DNA from: Chloroflexota bacterium
Lineage (GTDB): Bacteria; Chloroflexota; Anaerolineae; Anaerolineales; UBA4823
Length of the DNA stretch: 12,882 nucleotides
Assembly: GCA_030613705.1 (NCBI GenBank)
Contig: JAUWLJ010000022.1
Location: 1-12,882, forward strand
Reading direction: 5' to 3'
Shown here one piece after another: positions 1 to 7,451 of the stretch (its first letter is position 1; every line of letters starts with the position of its first letter). Both the position numbers and the translations under genes were made by a program. The notes below the pieces were generated by a model, which was given only the letters and a program-made list of their open reading frames with translations, was not told where the DNA came from and searched no databases.

Positions 1-2
1 AG

Positions 3-62
3 AAAATCGAAGAGATTATAACCTGGGGTTTTACGCGCCTCCCTGATAAAAGCTCTCGTTGA
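3..62 (+). CDS. Possible C-terminal end of an unidentified plus-strand gene (partial)
   Basis: One forward frame is open from the window edge to a TGA at 60-62 and reads KIEEIITWGFTRLPDKSSR. The other two forward frames close at bases 19-21 and 44-46. The peptide has a plausible composition for the tail of a real protein, but 19 codons are too few to identify a family. It would be convergent with the coiled-coil gene to its right. Bases 63-118 between it and the next terminator show nothing recognisable. Low confidence. Confidence 0.25.
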   Translation, partial: KIEEIITWGFTRLPDKSSR

Positions 63-118
63 TGGGTGTACGATGTTGATCTGCCTCCGGCTCCTGGTCA
101 TGCTTCTAGTCCTATTAT

Positions 119-147
119 AAAAAACGTCCTCCCCATTGGGGAGGACG
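119..147 (-). terminator. Rho-independent terminator of the coiled-coil protein gene
   Basis: A perfect 10-bp stem (125-134 with 138-147) closes a 3-base ATT loop. Read on the minus strand, the GC-rich hairpin is followed directly by six T residues (124 down to 119). It begins 12 bases after the stop codon of the minus-strand gene ending at 160. On the plus strand the hairpin has no T tract, so it should act mainly leftward. Confidence 0.9.
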
Positions 148-159
148 GCTCAATTTACC

Positions 160-636
160 TCAGTCTGTTTCAGGTTCAGCTGGGGCTTCTGCTTGAGTTT
201 CTTGCACTGACTGGATTCCATTGCGGACCTGGTTCAAGTAGCGTTCTAATTCTAATTCTAAATGGGTCAAGGTTTCAATAACGTAATGGTCTGCCTCGAT
301 ACGAGTATGGTCCGCTTCAGCGATGATGTCTGTGGCACGTTGTTCGGCAAAAGATTGGGCACTCTGGACGATGGAATCCCTTTCCAGCAGTTGCTCGCCT
401 TTCTCACGAGCCAGGGCAAGGGTTCGGTTGGCTTCTTCTTGTGCCTGGGCTAGGAGGATATCCCGTTGGGTCATCACCTGTTGGGCTTTTTTCATCTCCT
501 CGGGAATGGCGACCCGCATCTGATCGATGAGATCGAGCATTTTCTCTTCATCGACAACCACATTGTGGGTGAAGGGTATAGCACGGCTTTCGTTAAACAA
601 TTCTTCAAGGCGGTCAATTAGATGCAAGATATCCAT
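160..636 (-). CDS. Small coiled-coil protein, ATP synthase B-subunit-like / SepIVA-like, function unknown
   Basis: Encodes 158 residues starting at the ATG at 634-636 (MDILHLIDRL). A GGAGG sequence sits 6 bases upstream; an in-frame TTG at 651 would place that Shine-Dalgarno inside the gene, so I reject it. The protein is mostly charged, alanine-rich helix. A short N-terminal region ends near residue 25, and a long predicted coiled coil of AQ/EA/ER repeats runs from about 35 to 140. The acidic tail (about 146-158) is rich in A, E and P. There is no signal peptide or membrane segment. Proteins of this shape are often annotated 'ATPase' or 'ATP synthase F0 subunit B', and in actinobacteria a DivIVA-like coiled-coil protein (SepIVA) has been linked to cell elongation and division. 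Resemblance to SepIVA is inferred from architecture, not established. It has its own promoter, so it need not be cotranscribed with coaD. Confidence 0.75.
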   Translation of the reverse strand: MDILHLIDRLEELFNESRAIPFTHNVVVDEEKMLDLIDQMRVAIPEEMKKAQQVMTQRDILLAQAQEEANRTLALAREKGEQLLERDSIVQSAQSFAEQRATDIIAEADHTRIEADHYVIETLTHLELELERYLNQVRNGIQSVQETQAEAPAEPETD

Positions 637-642
637 CGGGTT

Positions 643-647
643 CCTCC
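643..647 (-). promoter_or_regulatory. Ribosome binding site that fixes the start of the coiled-coil gene
   Basis: GGAGG on the minus strand, 6 bases before the ATG at 636. It decides in favour of that ATG over the in-frame TTG 15 bases upstream. Confidence 0.8.
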
Positions 648-688
648 GCAATCAGAAGACTCACTTTATGGGGAGTCTATCGGAATTA

Positions 689-717
689 AGATTACTCACA
701 AAATGGCAGTTCGTCAA
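689..717 (-). promoter_or_regulatory. Sigma-70-type promoter of the coiled-coil gene
   Basis: Read on the minus strand, TTGACG (717-712) is followed by a 17-base spacer and TAATCT (694-689). The expected transcription start is near 682, giving a leader of about 46 bases. The leader contains a small AGACTC/GAGTCT stem and the GGAGG site. Spacing and hexamers are close to the housekeeping consensus. Confidence 0.65.
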
Positions 718-766
718 CATATTCAGTTTCTCTTGGGATGAAAAGCGTACATATGATAAAGCTAAA

Positions 767-1291
767 TCAATCCCGCATGGAGGTGGTTGGTACGATTTGC
801 TGCCCATCACCTAGTTCCGCAAAGCGTTCTATCAGGGCAGATTCGACATGTGGGGGAACCATGCTGCTCACATCACCACCAAGGGAAGCGATCTCACGCA
901 CTGTTGAACTGGATAGGAAGGTGTGATCCTCGTTGGTTATCAACGAGACCGTTTCAATGTCTGGTGCCAAACGGTGGTTTGCAAGACCCATGCGAAATTC
1001 ATATTCGAAATCGGAGAAGACGCGCAGTCCGCGCACGATCACCTGGGCATTAACCTTGTGGCAAAATTCTACTGTCAGACCACTGAAACCCATCACTGAA
1101 ATTTGTGGATTATCTGTGATAGCTTGCTGGACGAGTTTGATTCTCTCCTGTGGAGAGAACAGCAATGATTTTAAAGATCGGTCATACACTGCGACGATAA
1201 TCTCATCGAATAGATGGGTAGCGCGTAGAATTATGTCGATATGTCCCCGATGAATCGGGTCAAATGTGCCGGGTACTAGTGCTCGAACCAT
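767..1291 (-). CDS. coaD: Phosphopantetheine adenylyltransferase (CoaD)
   Basis: Catalyses the fourth step of coenzyme A synthesis: 4'-phosphopantetheine plus ATP gives dephospho-CoA plus pyrophosphate, in the cytosol. The 174-residue protein has the nucleotidyltransferase signature GTFDPIHRGH at 8-17 with the HxGH motif at 14-17. It also has the conserved RGLR at 88-91 and the ATP-binding SSSTVRE segment at about 127-133. Family members are usually about 160 residues, so this one has a C-terminal extension of roughly 10-14. The ATG at 1291 is preceded by GAGGTGAT, an extended match to the 16S rRNA anti-Shine-Dalgarno, ending right at the start codon. It begins 46 bases after the recG stop with no terminator between them, so cotranscription with recG is likely. 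Confidence 0.97.
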   Translation of the reverse strand: MVRALVPGTFDPIHRGHIDIILRATHLFDEIIVAVYDRSLKSLLFSPQERIKLVQQAITDNPQISVMGFSGLTVEFCHKVNAQVIVRGLRVFSDFEYEFRMGLANHRLAPDIETVSLITNEDHTFLSSSTVREIASLGGDVSSMVPPHVESALIERFAELGDGQQIVPTTSMRD

Positions 1292-1337
1292 ATCACCTCG
1301 CTGATATTGAGTTGCAAATAATGGGCCATGCGAATGA

Positions 1338-3896
1338 TTAACTGATATCCGACTGAGTTACCTGCCCATTCTGACCCCAAAAATGTGCCAAAGTAGCGGC
1401 CAGCTCCTGATGTTCAGGTAGACTTAGATCCGGATCCTGTTCAAAAAGATTTTTCGCAGAGCGTTGGACTTTTTCGATCAATTTCAGATCAGTCAGAGTC
1501 GCCATAAGCAGTTGCTTGGTATAGCCAGACTGGCGTGTCCCCAGGAAATCACCGGGTCCACGTTGGTTCAGATCGATTTCCGCTAAAGCGAAGCCGTCAT
1601 TCGTGGTAACCACAGCTGACAGGCGCTCATTTTCTACTGCGTCTTCTGTCTCAGGGATCAGCAGGCAATATGCTTTCGCATCGCCACGACCAACGCGACC
1701 GCGAAATTGGTGCAGCTGTGCCAGGCCAAAACGGTTGGCACCCTCGATCAGCATCACAGTGGCATTGGGAATATCTACTCCGACCTCCACGACCGATGTG
1801 GAAACCATGACCTGGTAATCACCATCACGGAAGCGTGTCATGGCCTGCTCTTTTTCGTCAGGTTTTAATTTTCCGTGTAATAAGCCTAATTGATATTCAG
1901 GGAATATTTCGTTTTGCAAGCGACGATGTTCGTCGACTGCAGCTTGGCTGGCTTCTTGAGCATCAAAACCACCATCAAATTCGGTATTCTCGATCAATGG
2001 ATAAATGATAAAAGCCTGGTGACCCTCCGAAACCTGGCTGCGGATCAGTGCATAAGCCCGCTCTCGTTCGCGAGGCAGTAGGATATGGGTGTCTATAATC
2101 TGACGCCCGGGGGGCATCTCGTCCATGACAAGCAGATCTAGATCACCATACACAGTCAGGGCTAATGAACGCGGGATAGGTGTTGCCGTCATAACTATCA
2201 GGTGGGGATTTTCCCCTTTGGCACGTAGAGCAGCCCGTTGGTCCACACCGAAACGGTGTTGCTCGTCAATGATCGTCAGCTGTAAGTCAGCAAATTTGAC
2301 TGGTTCTTCGATCAAAGCATGAGTTCCAATGACCAATTTAATTTCGCCACTTGCCAGCCCTTCGCGGATATCTTGTTTTTCTGATTCTGGTGTGGCACCG
2401 ATCATCAAGCGTATTTGATGTTCCGCTAAGGTTCCTTTGTCTCCAGTGAGCAAATTCTTCATACTTGTATAATGCTGTTCGGCCAGAATACTGGTTGGCG
2501 CCATCAAGGCTGTTTGGGATGCGTGCTTGACAACCAAGGCAATGCCCAAGGCAGCGACGACCGTTTTCCCGGAACCGACATCCCCTTGCAGCAAACGGTT
2601 CATGGGGTGACCGCTGGAAAGATCAGCGCGCAAGTCAGCTAATGCATTTTGCTGAGCATTGGTGAGGCTGAAAGGTAGTCTCGCGACTTGAACTTCCAAC
2701 CATTCATCTGGGACATCGAAGACCCTTGCTGTGCGCTCTTGCCAGGCACGCTTTTGTTCTAACATGCCCAATTGCAGGTACAGTATCTCTTCGTATGCCA
2801 GGCGATAGCGGGCTGCATGCAGCTGCCTCATCGAATCTGGAAAGTGAACCTGGAGGACAGCATTTGAGAGATCTACTAATTTGTTCTCGTGGCGCAGATC
2901 TTTCGGTAAAGGATCTTCTAACTTGGGGGCCCAATAGGTGATCACCCGGTGCATTAATCTACGAATCCAGCGCTGGGTAATGTTGGCGGTCAATGGATAG
3001 ACCGGGACGATGCGATTCGTATGCAGATTCTGCTGCTCAATCTGCTCGATTTCGGGGCTGTTCATCATTATGCGACCCAGATACTGGTCGATTTTGCCGG
3101 ATAGAACAACCTGAACACCGCTTCTGAGTTTCTTGGCAATCCAGGGTTGGTTAAACCATGTCACCCTTAGATCCCCGGTACCATCGCTGACAATCCCTTC
3201 AGTGATGTTACCCCGCCCATTGCGAATCTTGCGGTTCGTAACACTCTGTACGGTGCCAATCACCGTGACTTGTTCGCCATACTCCAAACGGTTGATTGGT
3301 TTTAATTGTGAGTAATCGTCATACCTGCGGGGGAAGAAGTAGAGCATATCTTCCAATGTCTCCAGGCCAAGCCGTTCTAAAGTTTTCGCGTGTTTTGGTC
3401 CTACACCCGGGAGAACGGTTACTGGAGCATTTAATGTAGCGGGGGTCTTTTTTTCGGGTTTCTTCTCCTCGAGCTGGGGTTCTTTCCTGGATTCAATCTC
3501 AGGTTCGGGGTGCTCTGCTTCCACTTTGACCGCGACTTGGTTCTCAGCGGCGGTTGCATCCGTATCTGCTTTTTCACCCATCTCGCGTGGTCCCTCTGGA
3601 GATGTTCGTTCTTTTGTTGGCGAAGCATCTGGTAATGGTGGAACATCCACCTCGCTCTGAATTCGGTGCCACAAACCCTGTAAAGCCTCCTGCCTGGAGG
3701 TTGGGCTCAAACGATTGTAATCTCGCAAACGAGAGAGCACCGCGGAGATCAAATCCTCCGGCAATCCATCTTGCCGGGCTTCTGCTTCCCATGGTTCGAG
3801 CATGCGAGACAAGCCGCCTAATACAGCCCGATTGTCATAACCTCGCTCTGCTTCTAATTTGAAGAATTTCTGTAGTTTTATCAGTGAGGGCTTCAT
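1338..3896 (-). CDS. recG: ATP-dependent DNA helicase RecG, with long N-terminal extension
   Basis: Branched-DNA helicase that reverses stalled replication forks and processes recombination intermediates. From the ATG at 3896 it has 852 residues, longer than the roughly 680-700 usual for RecG. An N-terminal helical domain (about 1-83) is followed by a low-complexity, acidic/lysine-rich linker (about 84-154). A helix-hairpin-helix-like LPGVGPKHAKTLERLG (about 162-177) and the OB-fold wedge (about 205-290) come next. Motor motifs are Walker A GDVGSGKT (438-445), the DEQH box (544-547), TATPIPRSL (570-578), QFRGRVGRG (730-738) and the RecG-specific NQRGPGDFLGTRQSG (777-791). The start is uncertain: a TTG at 3923 would add 9 residues and lie 3 bases from the degV stop, and neither start has a clear Shine-Dalgarno. 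I prefer MKPSLIKLQKFF. Probably cotranscribed with degV upstream and coaD downstream. Confidence 0.96.
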   Translation of the reverse strand: MKPSLIKLQKFFKLEAERGYDNRAVLGGLSRMLEPWEAEARQDGLPEDLISAVLSRLRDYNRLSPTSRQEALQGLWHRIQSEVDVPPLPDASPTKERTSPEGPREMGEKADTDATAAENQVAVKVEAEHPEPEIESRKEPQLEEKKPEKKTPATLNAPVTVLPGVGPKHAKTLERLGLETLEDMLYFFPRRYDDYSQLKPINRLEYGEQVTVIGTVQSVTNRKIRNGRGNITEGIVSDGTGDLRVTWFNQPWIAKKLRSGVQVVLSGKIDQYLGRIMMNSPEIEQIEQQNLHTNRIVPVYPLTANITQRWIRRLMHRVITYWAPKLEDPLPKDLRHENKLVDLSNAVLQVHFPDSMRQLHAARYRLAYEEILYLQLGMLEQKRAWQERTARVFDVPDEWLEVQVARLPFSLTNAQQNALADLRADLSSGHPMNRLLQGDVGSGKTVVAALGIALVVKHASQTALMAPTSILAEQHYTSMKNLLTGDKGTLAEHQIRLMIGATPESEKQDIREGLASGEIKLVIGTHALIEEPVKFADLQLTIIDEQHRFGVDQRAALRAKGENPHLIVMTATPIPRSLALTVYGDLDLLVMDEMPPGRQIIDTHILLPRERERAYALIRSQVSEGHQAFIIYPLIENTEFDGGFDAQEASQAAVDEHRRLQNEIFPEYQLGLLHGKLKPDEKEQAMTRFRDGDYQVMVSTSVVEVGVDIPNATVMLIEGANRFGLAQLHQFRGRVGRGDAKAYCLLIPETEDAVENERLSAVVTTNDGFALAEIDLNQRGPGDFLGTRQSGYTKQLLMATLTDLKLIEKVQRSAKNLFEQDPDLSLPEHQELAATLAHFWGQNGQVTQSDIS

Positions 3897-3926
3897 TGAG
3901 GGTATTTTACCAGCAACGACCAATTA

Positions 3927-4772
3927 TTATTGGTGGGATTCATCTTGGAGTAAAGCTACAAATCCAAGACCATTAGGCCCCACATGGGCACCGATTACGG
4001 TGGTCACATTCACCAGCAGCGGTATCGTAGGCATATCGGGAGCGAGGGTTTCCAACAATCTGCGGGCATCCTCTTCAGCATTAGTATGCAGAAGGGCGAA
4101 TCTTTTCAATGGCTTTGGGCTTTGCATCATTTCCAGTAAACGAGCAATGCCTTTCTTGCGAGTTCGTACTTCGCCCATGCTGAGAACCTTGCCATCGATC
4201 ACCTCAACGAAGGGCTTTAAATTCAGCAAGGCACCCAAACTCGCGCGAGCCCAGGAGACCCGCCCGCTGCGCCTGACATACTCCAGTGTATCCAACATGG
4301 CAACCAGTCGTAACCGCTTTCGAATGTGTTGCAATCGCGCCGCAATTGAATCCGGGGATACACCTTGGTTAAGTGCCTCAATAGCTTCAAGGATCTGGAA
4401 ACCTAATCCCAATGATACTTGCCTGCTATCTATCACTATGACCTGACCGGAAACTGATTGCGCGGCGGTGCTGACCGCATTGAAAATACCGCTCAGTTCA
4501 TTAGAGCAATGGATTGAAAGTACCTGATCATAGCCATCGCTGAATAATTGCTCATATAACGCCTGGTATGTACCTACGGAAGCGGTTGAGGTCGTCGGAA
4601 ATGTGGCCATGTCCGGTAATTGGGTGTAGAAATCTTGGCGGGTAAATTCCTTGTTATCCTCAACACTCCGTCCATCCATCACCAGGATATTGGGCACGAC
4701 ATGAATTTTGTGGGCAGTGACCAAATCACTGGGTAGATCGCAGGTGCTGTCAGTGACAAGAGCAATGTTCAT
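3927..4772 (-). CDS. degV: DegV-family fatty-acid-binding protein (FakB-like)
   Basis: DegV/FakB proteins bind one fatty acid and present it to the kinase FakA, yielding acyl phosphate for phospholipid synthesis. The 281-residue protein shows the family pattern: an N-terminal VTDSTCDLP (6-14), the ligand-binding PTTSTAS segment (59-65), ELSGIF (92-97), IDSRQVSLGLG (114-124), a YVRRSGRVS signature in the middle, and GAHVGPNGLG near the C-terminus. Length is normal. The ATG at 4772 has no visible Shine-Dalgarno, but a perfect TATAAT lies 10 bases upstream, suggesting a very short leader. The fakA gene lies just upstream on the same strand, which supports a role as its acyl-carrier partner. The specific fatty acid bound cannot be read from the sequence. 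Confidence 0.93.
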   Translation of the reverse strand: MNIALVTDSTCDLPSDLVTAHKIHVVPNILVMDGRSVEDNKEFTRQDFYTQLPDMATFPTTSTASVGTYQALYEQLFSDGYDQVLSIHCSNELSGIFNAVSTAAQSVSGQVIVIDSRQVSLGLGFQILEAIEALNQGVSPDSIAARLQHIRKRLRLVAMLDTLEYVRRSGRVSWARASLGALLNLKPFVEVIDGKVLSMGEVRTRKKGIARLLEMMQSPKPLKRFALLHTNAEEDARRLLETLAPDMPTIPLLVNVTTVIGAHVGPNGLGFVALLQDESHQ

Positions 4773-4782
4773 AATTGATTGA

Positions 4783-4788
4783 ATTATA
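4783..4788 (-). promoter_or_regulatory. Possible -10 box for degV with near-leaderless start
   Basis: A perfect TATAAT on the minus strand ends 10 bases before the degV ATG. Transcription would begin only about 3-4 bases before the start codon. No good -35 hexamer is found 16-18 bases upstream (AATCCC-like), so this is a single-element call in A/T-rich DNA. Confidence 0.35.
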
Positions 4789-4835
4789 TTTTTATTCTGA
4801 AGATAGGGATTACTGGATTGTTATATCAATCTCGC

Positions 4836-4920
4836 AGGGTTGATTGAACTGGTTCCATTTTGAGATCGATCAAAGCGAATATCTCAGGCAGGTTGAGCAA
4901 GCATAAACAACCTCAACCCT
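4836..4920. repeat. Overlapping inverted repeats in the fakA-degV spacer
   Basis: The 163-base spacer (4773-4935) contains GGTTGAG at 4891-4897 and CTCAACC at 4912-4918, a 7-bp stem with a 14-base loop. The second arm also pairs, over 8 bp, with AGGGTTGA at 4836-4843 (partner 4913-4920). No T tract follows in either direction, so it is not a convincing intrinsic terminator. It could be a processing site or a chance structure. Confidence 0.3.
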
Positions 4921-4935
4921 TAGTATTTATCGTGG

Positions 4936-6624
4936 TCACTCTAAAGAAATGATGAATTGATAATGAGGCTGTCCCCCATCTTGCAGCTCTACTTCCAAGA
5001 GTGGGTGGGTTGTGCGAATGGTATCCACGATATGATTCGCTTCATGTTTGGATACATCTGCTCCATAGAATAGGGTGAGTAGCTCATATTGACTGGCATC
5101 GGTTTGTTCGATTAGGGAGATGCATGCCTCTTCGAGCGATTGCGCAGAAGATACTAACTTTCCATTAAGCAGGGCAATGGTTTCGCCTTCCTTAACCTTC
5201 ACACCATTGATCTCCACACTGCGAATCGCAGTGGTGATCTCACCGGCGTCAATTTCGCCAAGAGCCGCGTTCATTTCGGCCACAACCTCGTCAAAATCAC
5301 CTTGTGGAACTAGTCTAAACATGGCCGCGAGACCTTGCGGGATTGAACGTGTGGGTATCACAACTACCTGTTTCACGGTCAGTTCGGCCGCATTATTGGC
5401 TGCCATTATGATATTCTTATTGTTCGGCAGAACAATTACCTTATTTGTAGGTAAATCCTCAAACGCATCCAGAATATCCTCGGTGCTGGGATTCATAGTT
5501 TGTCCGCCCTCCACAATTCCTGCCGCCCCCAGGCTGGCAAATACCCGGGAAATACCTGGGCCAGGAGACACTGTGATGACAGCGATCTGCCCAGGTTCAA
5601 CGGGGGAAAGGTTGACTGCACTGCCACGGGCCTGGCGTTCGATCTCCTCCATCTGCTCGATCAGATTTTCGATATATACCTTGGTAATAGTGCCGAGTGA
5701 CATCGTGTAGTCTATGGGCTCGTAACGCCTATCTTTTTCGACATGAATGTGCATGCGATATAGGCCCTCTCCTTCACCGACCTGTATTGAAGTCCCAATC
5801 TCCTCAAGTCCACTGTAGAATTTTCTCAAGTCGAGTGTATCGTGAGGGCGGAAATCCACTACGATTTCAAAATCCTGACCTGGTTCGATAGTTTCAAAGG
5901 TGTCCTCGAGAGCCATTCTTGAAAGAGGCTGAACAGTCGCCAAGGGGGTATCCAAAGGTTGGCCGTTGATGTATCGCAGCATCCCTTCTAGGACGAAGAA
6001 AAGACCTTTGCCTCCTGCGTCGACTACGCCTGCTTTTTTTAAAACATCGAGCAAGTCTGGAGTGCGTTCTACGGATTCATCCGCTTCCTGGACTGCGCGC
6101 TCAAGAATGGCGATAGGATCTTCCGTCTCTGCCAGAGTCGCCTCTGCCGCGCGGGCGATGTCTTTAGCTACCGTCAGGATTGTCCCTTCTACTGGGCGAA
6201 CAACTCCCTGGTATGCCGTATCGCGTGCTTCGCAGAATGCGTTGACCAAGGTTGGGCCATCTAGCACCTCAATTTCATCTGACCCGCGGGCTAACCCTCG
6301 CCAGATTTGTGAGAGAATCACGCCTGAGTTACCGCGTGCACCCATTAAGGCGCCATGCGCCACAGAATGAATCATTTTCCCGAAATTATGTTCCGGTGAG
6401 TCTGCAATTTCGTTATAAGCGGCTTGCATGGTCAAGACCATATTGATACCGGTATCGCCATCAGGAACAGGATATACATTTAGCGCGTTAACAGTCTCCT
6501 GATTAGTTCTCAGCCAGGCTAAACCGGCATAGATTAAGAATTTCAGGGCTTGTCCATCTATGGATACAGTGCGGAATCTATTCTGCCGCCTTCTTATATA
6601 AGTCTGCTTAGTTTCTGAATTCAT
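4936..6624 (-). CDS. fakA: Fatty acid kinase catalytic subunit FakA (YloV / DAK2-domain protein)
   Basis: Phosphorylates a fatty acid held by a DegV/FakB protein, using ATP, to make acyl phosphate for PlsX/PlsY-type phospholipid synthesis. The family was once annotated as dihydroxyacetone-kinase-like. The ATG at 6624 gives 562 residues, against roughly 550 in Firmicutes; the in-frame TTG one codon earlier is unlikely. The kinase (DAK2) domain shows NVYPVPDGDTG at 49-59, with the metal-binding aspartates D55 and D57, then GALMGARGNSG (91-101) and a DAGGKGLFF segment near residue 205. The C-terminal part carries the LPNNKNIIMAANNAAE stretch typical of YloV proteins. An Arg-rich N-terminal extension (YIRRRQNRFR) precedes the normal start of the fold. 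It follows the Asp23-family gene by 36 bases and precedes degV, so the kinase and a lipid-presenting partner lie together. Confidence 0.94.
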   Translation of the reverse strand: MNSETKQTYIRRRQNRFRTVSIDGQALKFLIYAGLAWLRTNQETVNALNVYPVPDGDTGINMVLTMQAAYNEIADSPEHNFGKMIHSVAHGALMGARGNSGVILSQIWRGLARGSDEIEVLDGPTLVNAFCEARDTAYQGVVRPVEGTILTVAKDIARAAEATLAETEDPIAILERAVQEADESVERTPDLLDVLKKAGVVDAGGKGLFFVLEGMLRYINGQPLDTPLATVQPLSRMALEDTFETIEPGQDFEIVVDFRPHDTLDLRKFYSGLEEIGTSIQVGEGEGLYRMHIHVEKDRRYEPIDYTMSLGTITKVYIENLIEQMEEIERQARGSAVNLSPVEPGQIAVITVSPGPGISRVFASLGAAGIVEGGQTMNPSTEDILDAFEDLPTNKVIVLPNNKNIIMAANNAAELTVKQVVVIPTRSIPQGLAAMFRLVPQGDFDEVVAEMNAALGEIDAGEITTAIRSVEINGVKVKEGETIALLNGKLVSSAQSLEEACISLIEQTDASQYELLTLFYGADVSKHEANHIVDTIRTTHPLLEVELQDGGQPHYQFIISLE

Positions 6625-6660
6625 CAATTCGAATCCGCAAAGGTTATTTTAGCCAGACCC

Positions 6661-7017
6661 TTAATCCAGGTTGCTGATGCGTAATCCACTGACATGAATA
6701 TTGACCTGATTTACGGGCATTCCGAGCGCCTTCTCGACTTGGTATCTGACTGTATTGGCGACGCTCCTGGCAACGGATTTTATCCTGGTGCCATATTCGA
6801 TAACAATATACATATTGATGATTATGATTTCTCCATCATAATTAACTTCAACACCCTGGGTGGGGTCTTTGACTAATACATTAGTGAGATTGCTGATCAA
6901 GTTTTTTGGCGCCAGACCGACCACACCATATGATTCAAGAGCTGCTTGGTAGGCGATAGTGGCGATCGCGCGGGGGGAGACATGAATGCTGCCAATCGGG
7001 GTAGTTTCTCCGGTCAT
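6661..7017 (-). CDS. Asp23/Gls24-family protein (YloU-like)
   Basis: 118 residues matching the Asp23 fold throughout. It shows an N-terminal IHVSPRAIATIAYQAA segment, the GVVGL motif (31-35), the strand pattern around GEIIIINMYIVIEYG, then a long amphipathic helix and the closing VNQVNIHVSGLRI. There is no signal peptide or membrane segment. Family members are small cytoplasmic proteins, some membrane-associated and linked to envelope or alkaline stress; a biochemical activity is not known. The ATG at 7017 is preceded by AGAGGA with 5 bases between. It is first of the apparent asp23-fakA pair, a linkage also familiar from Firmicutes (yloU-yloV), which suggests a link to lipid or envelope homeostasis. 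Confidence 0.92.
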   Translation of the reverse strand: MTGETTPIGSIHVSPRAIATIAYQAALESYGVVGLAPKNLISNLTNVLVKDPTQGVEVNYDGEIIIINMYIVIEYGTRIKSVARSVANTVRYQVEKALGMPVNQVNIHVSGLRISNLD

Positions 7018-7034
7018 AATTATCCTCTATAGGT

Positions 7035-7064
7035 TTAACAACTTAACTTGTAAGGAGATACGAT
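7035..7064 (+). promoter_or_regulatory. Candidate plus-strand promoter upstream of the rpmB leader
   Basis: TTAACA (7035-7040), an 18-base spacer, then TACGAT (7059-7064). Transcription would start near 7071, just before the terminator-like hairpin at 7079-7114. A competing reading is TTGTAA (7048-7053), 17 bases, TAATAT (7071-7076), which would start inside the hairpin's 5' arm. Neither is strong enough to be certain. Confidence 0.3.
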
Positions 7065-7078
7065 TCGTGGTAATATTG

Positions 7079-7114
7079 CTCGGCTCACAACAAGGTTTGA
7101 GCTGAGTATTTTTT
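7079..7114 (+). terminator. Terminator-like hairpin in the rpmB leader (possible attenuator)
   Basis: CTCGGCTCA (7079-7087) pairs with TGAGCTGAG (7098-7106), nine base pairs including one G-U, closing a 10-base loop. It is followed by TATTTTTT (7107-7114). It has the layout of an intrinsic terminator on the plus strand only. No plus-strand gene lies to its left (asp23 is on the other strand), so it would act on RNA begun between about 7018 and 7078, that is, within the rpmB leader. Confidence 0.6.
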
Positions 7115-7115
7115 G

Positions 7116-7165
7116 GTTGGGCAGAAAAATCCGAAAGCTTGCGTATCTCTGGGGCAATCCCCAAC
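7116..7165 (+). promoter_or_regulatory. Candidate alternative RNA stems in the rpmB leader
   Basis: GTTGGG (7116-7121), right after the T tract of the hairpin above, can pair with CCCAAC (7160-7165). The same C run instead closes a local 5-bp tetraloop hairpin, TGGGG CAAT CCCCA (7150-7163). The two pairings share bases and exclude each other. This geometry suits a switch but is based on inspection only. I recognise no known riboswitch class or ribosomal-protein leader motif. Confidence 0.3.
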
Positions 7166-7216
7166 TCCTTATTCGCTGCTTAGTAGGATCAAATTGTCCA
7201 GAAAGGATCAGGAAAG

Positions 7217-7399
7217 ATGGCAAAGTGTCAGAATTGTGGGAAGAAGACGACCTTTGGTCGTAATCGTCCCTGGTCCAAAAAGGCCACTCCACGAACTTTC
7301 CGTCCAAATCTTCAGAAGATTACTGTCTATGAAGATGGGCGCAAATCGCGCAAGGTATTGTGCACAAAGTGCATCCGTACCTTAGTGAAGACAAATTAG
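7217..7399 (+). CDS. rpmB: 50S ribosomal protein L28, zinc-binding (C+) form
   Basis: 60 residues beginning [10 protein letters not shown]. Contains the L28 core [10 protein letters not shown] (about 28-37) and two CxxC pairs, C4/C7 and C49/C52, the zinc ribbon of C+ type L28. Length is normal for this short form. The ATG at 7217 has two purine-rich sites upstream, AAAGGA (9 bases away) and AGGA (3 bases away). The gene stands alone on the plus strand between divergent asp23 and a terminator. C+ ribosomal proteins in some bacteria have zinc-free C- paralogs made under zinc limitation; none is visible here. Confidence 0.97.
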   Translation: MAKCQNCGKKTTFGRNRPWSKKATPRTFRPNLQKITVYEDGRKSRKVLCTKCIRTLVKTN

Positions 7400-7451
7400 T
7401 ATATTAAAGGACAGAGCGATCCAAAGGTTATTATCCGTTCGAAAATCTGTC

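Noticed and set aside
3859..4446. 195-codon plus-strand open frame opposite degV
   Set aside because: It lies wholly antisense to degV and the start of recG, has a Ser/Arg-rich composition typical of a shadow frame, and shows no domain.
5120..5710. 196-codon plus-strand open frame opposite fakA
   Set aside because: Antisense to a clearly identified gene with strong motifs; the translation is Ser/Ile-rich without recognisable family features.
7079..7106. Hairpin read as the terminator of asp23-fakA transcription
   Set aside because: It lies upstream of asp23, not downstream of the operon, and its T tract is on the plus strand, so it cannot end those transcripts.
7113..7385. 90-codon plus-strand open frame overlapping rpmB in another frame
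   Set aside because: rpmB matches L28 with both zinc CxxC pairs; the overlapping frame has no family resemblance and begins in the leader region.
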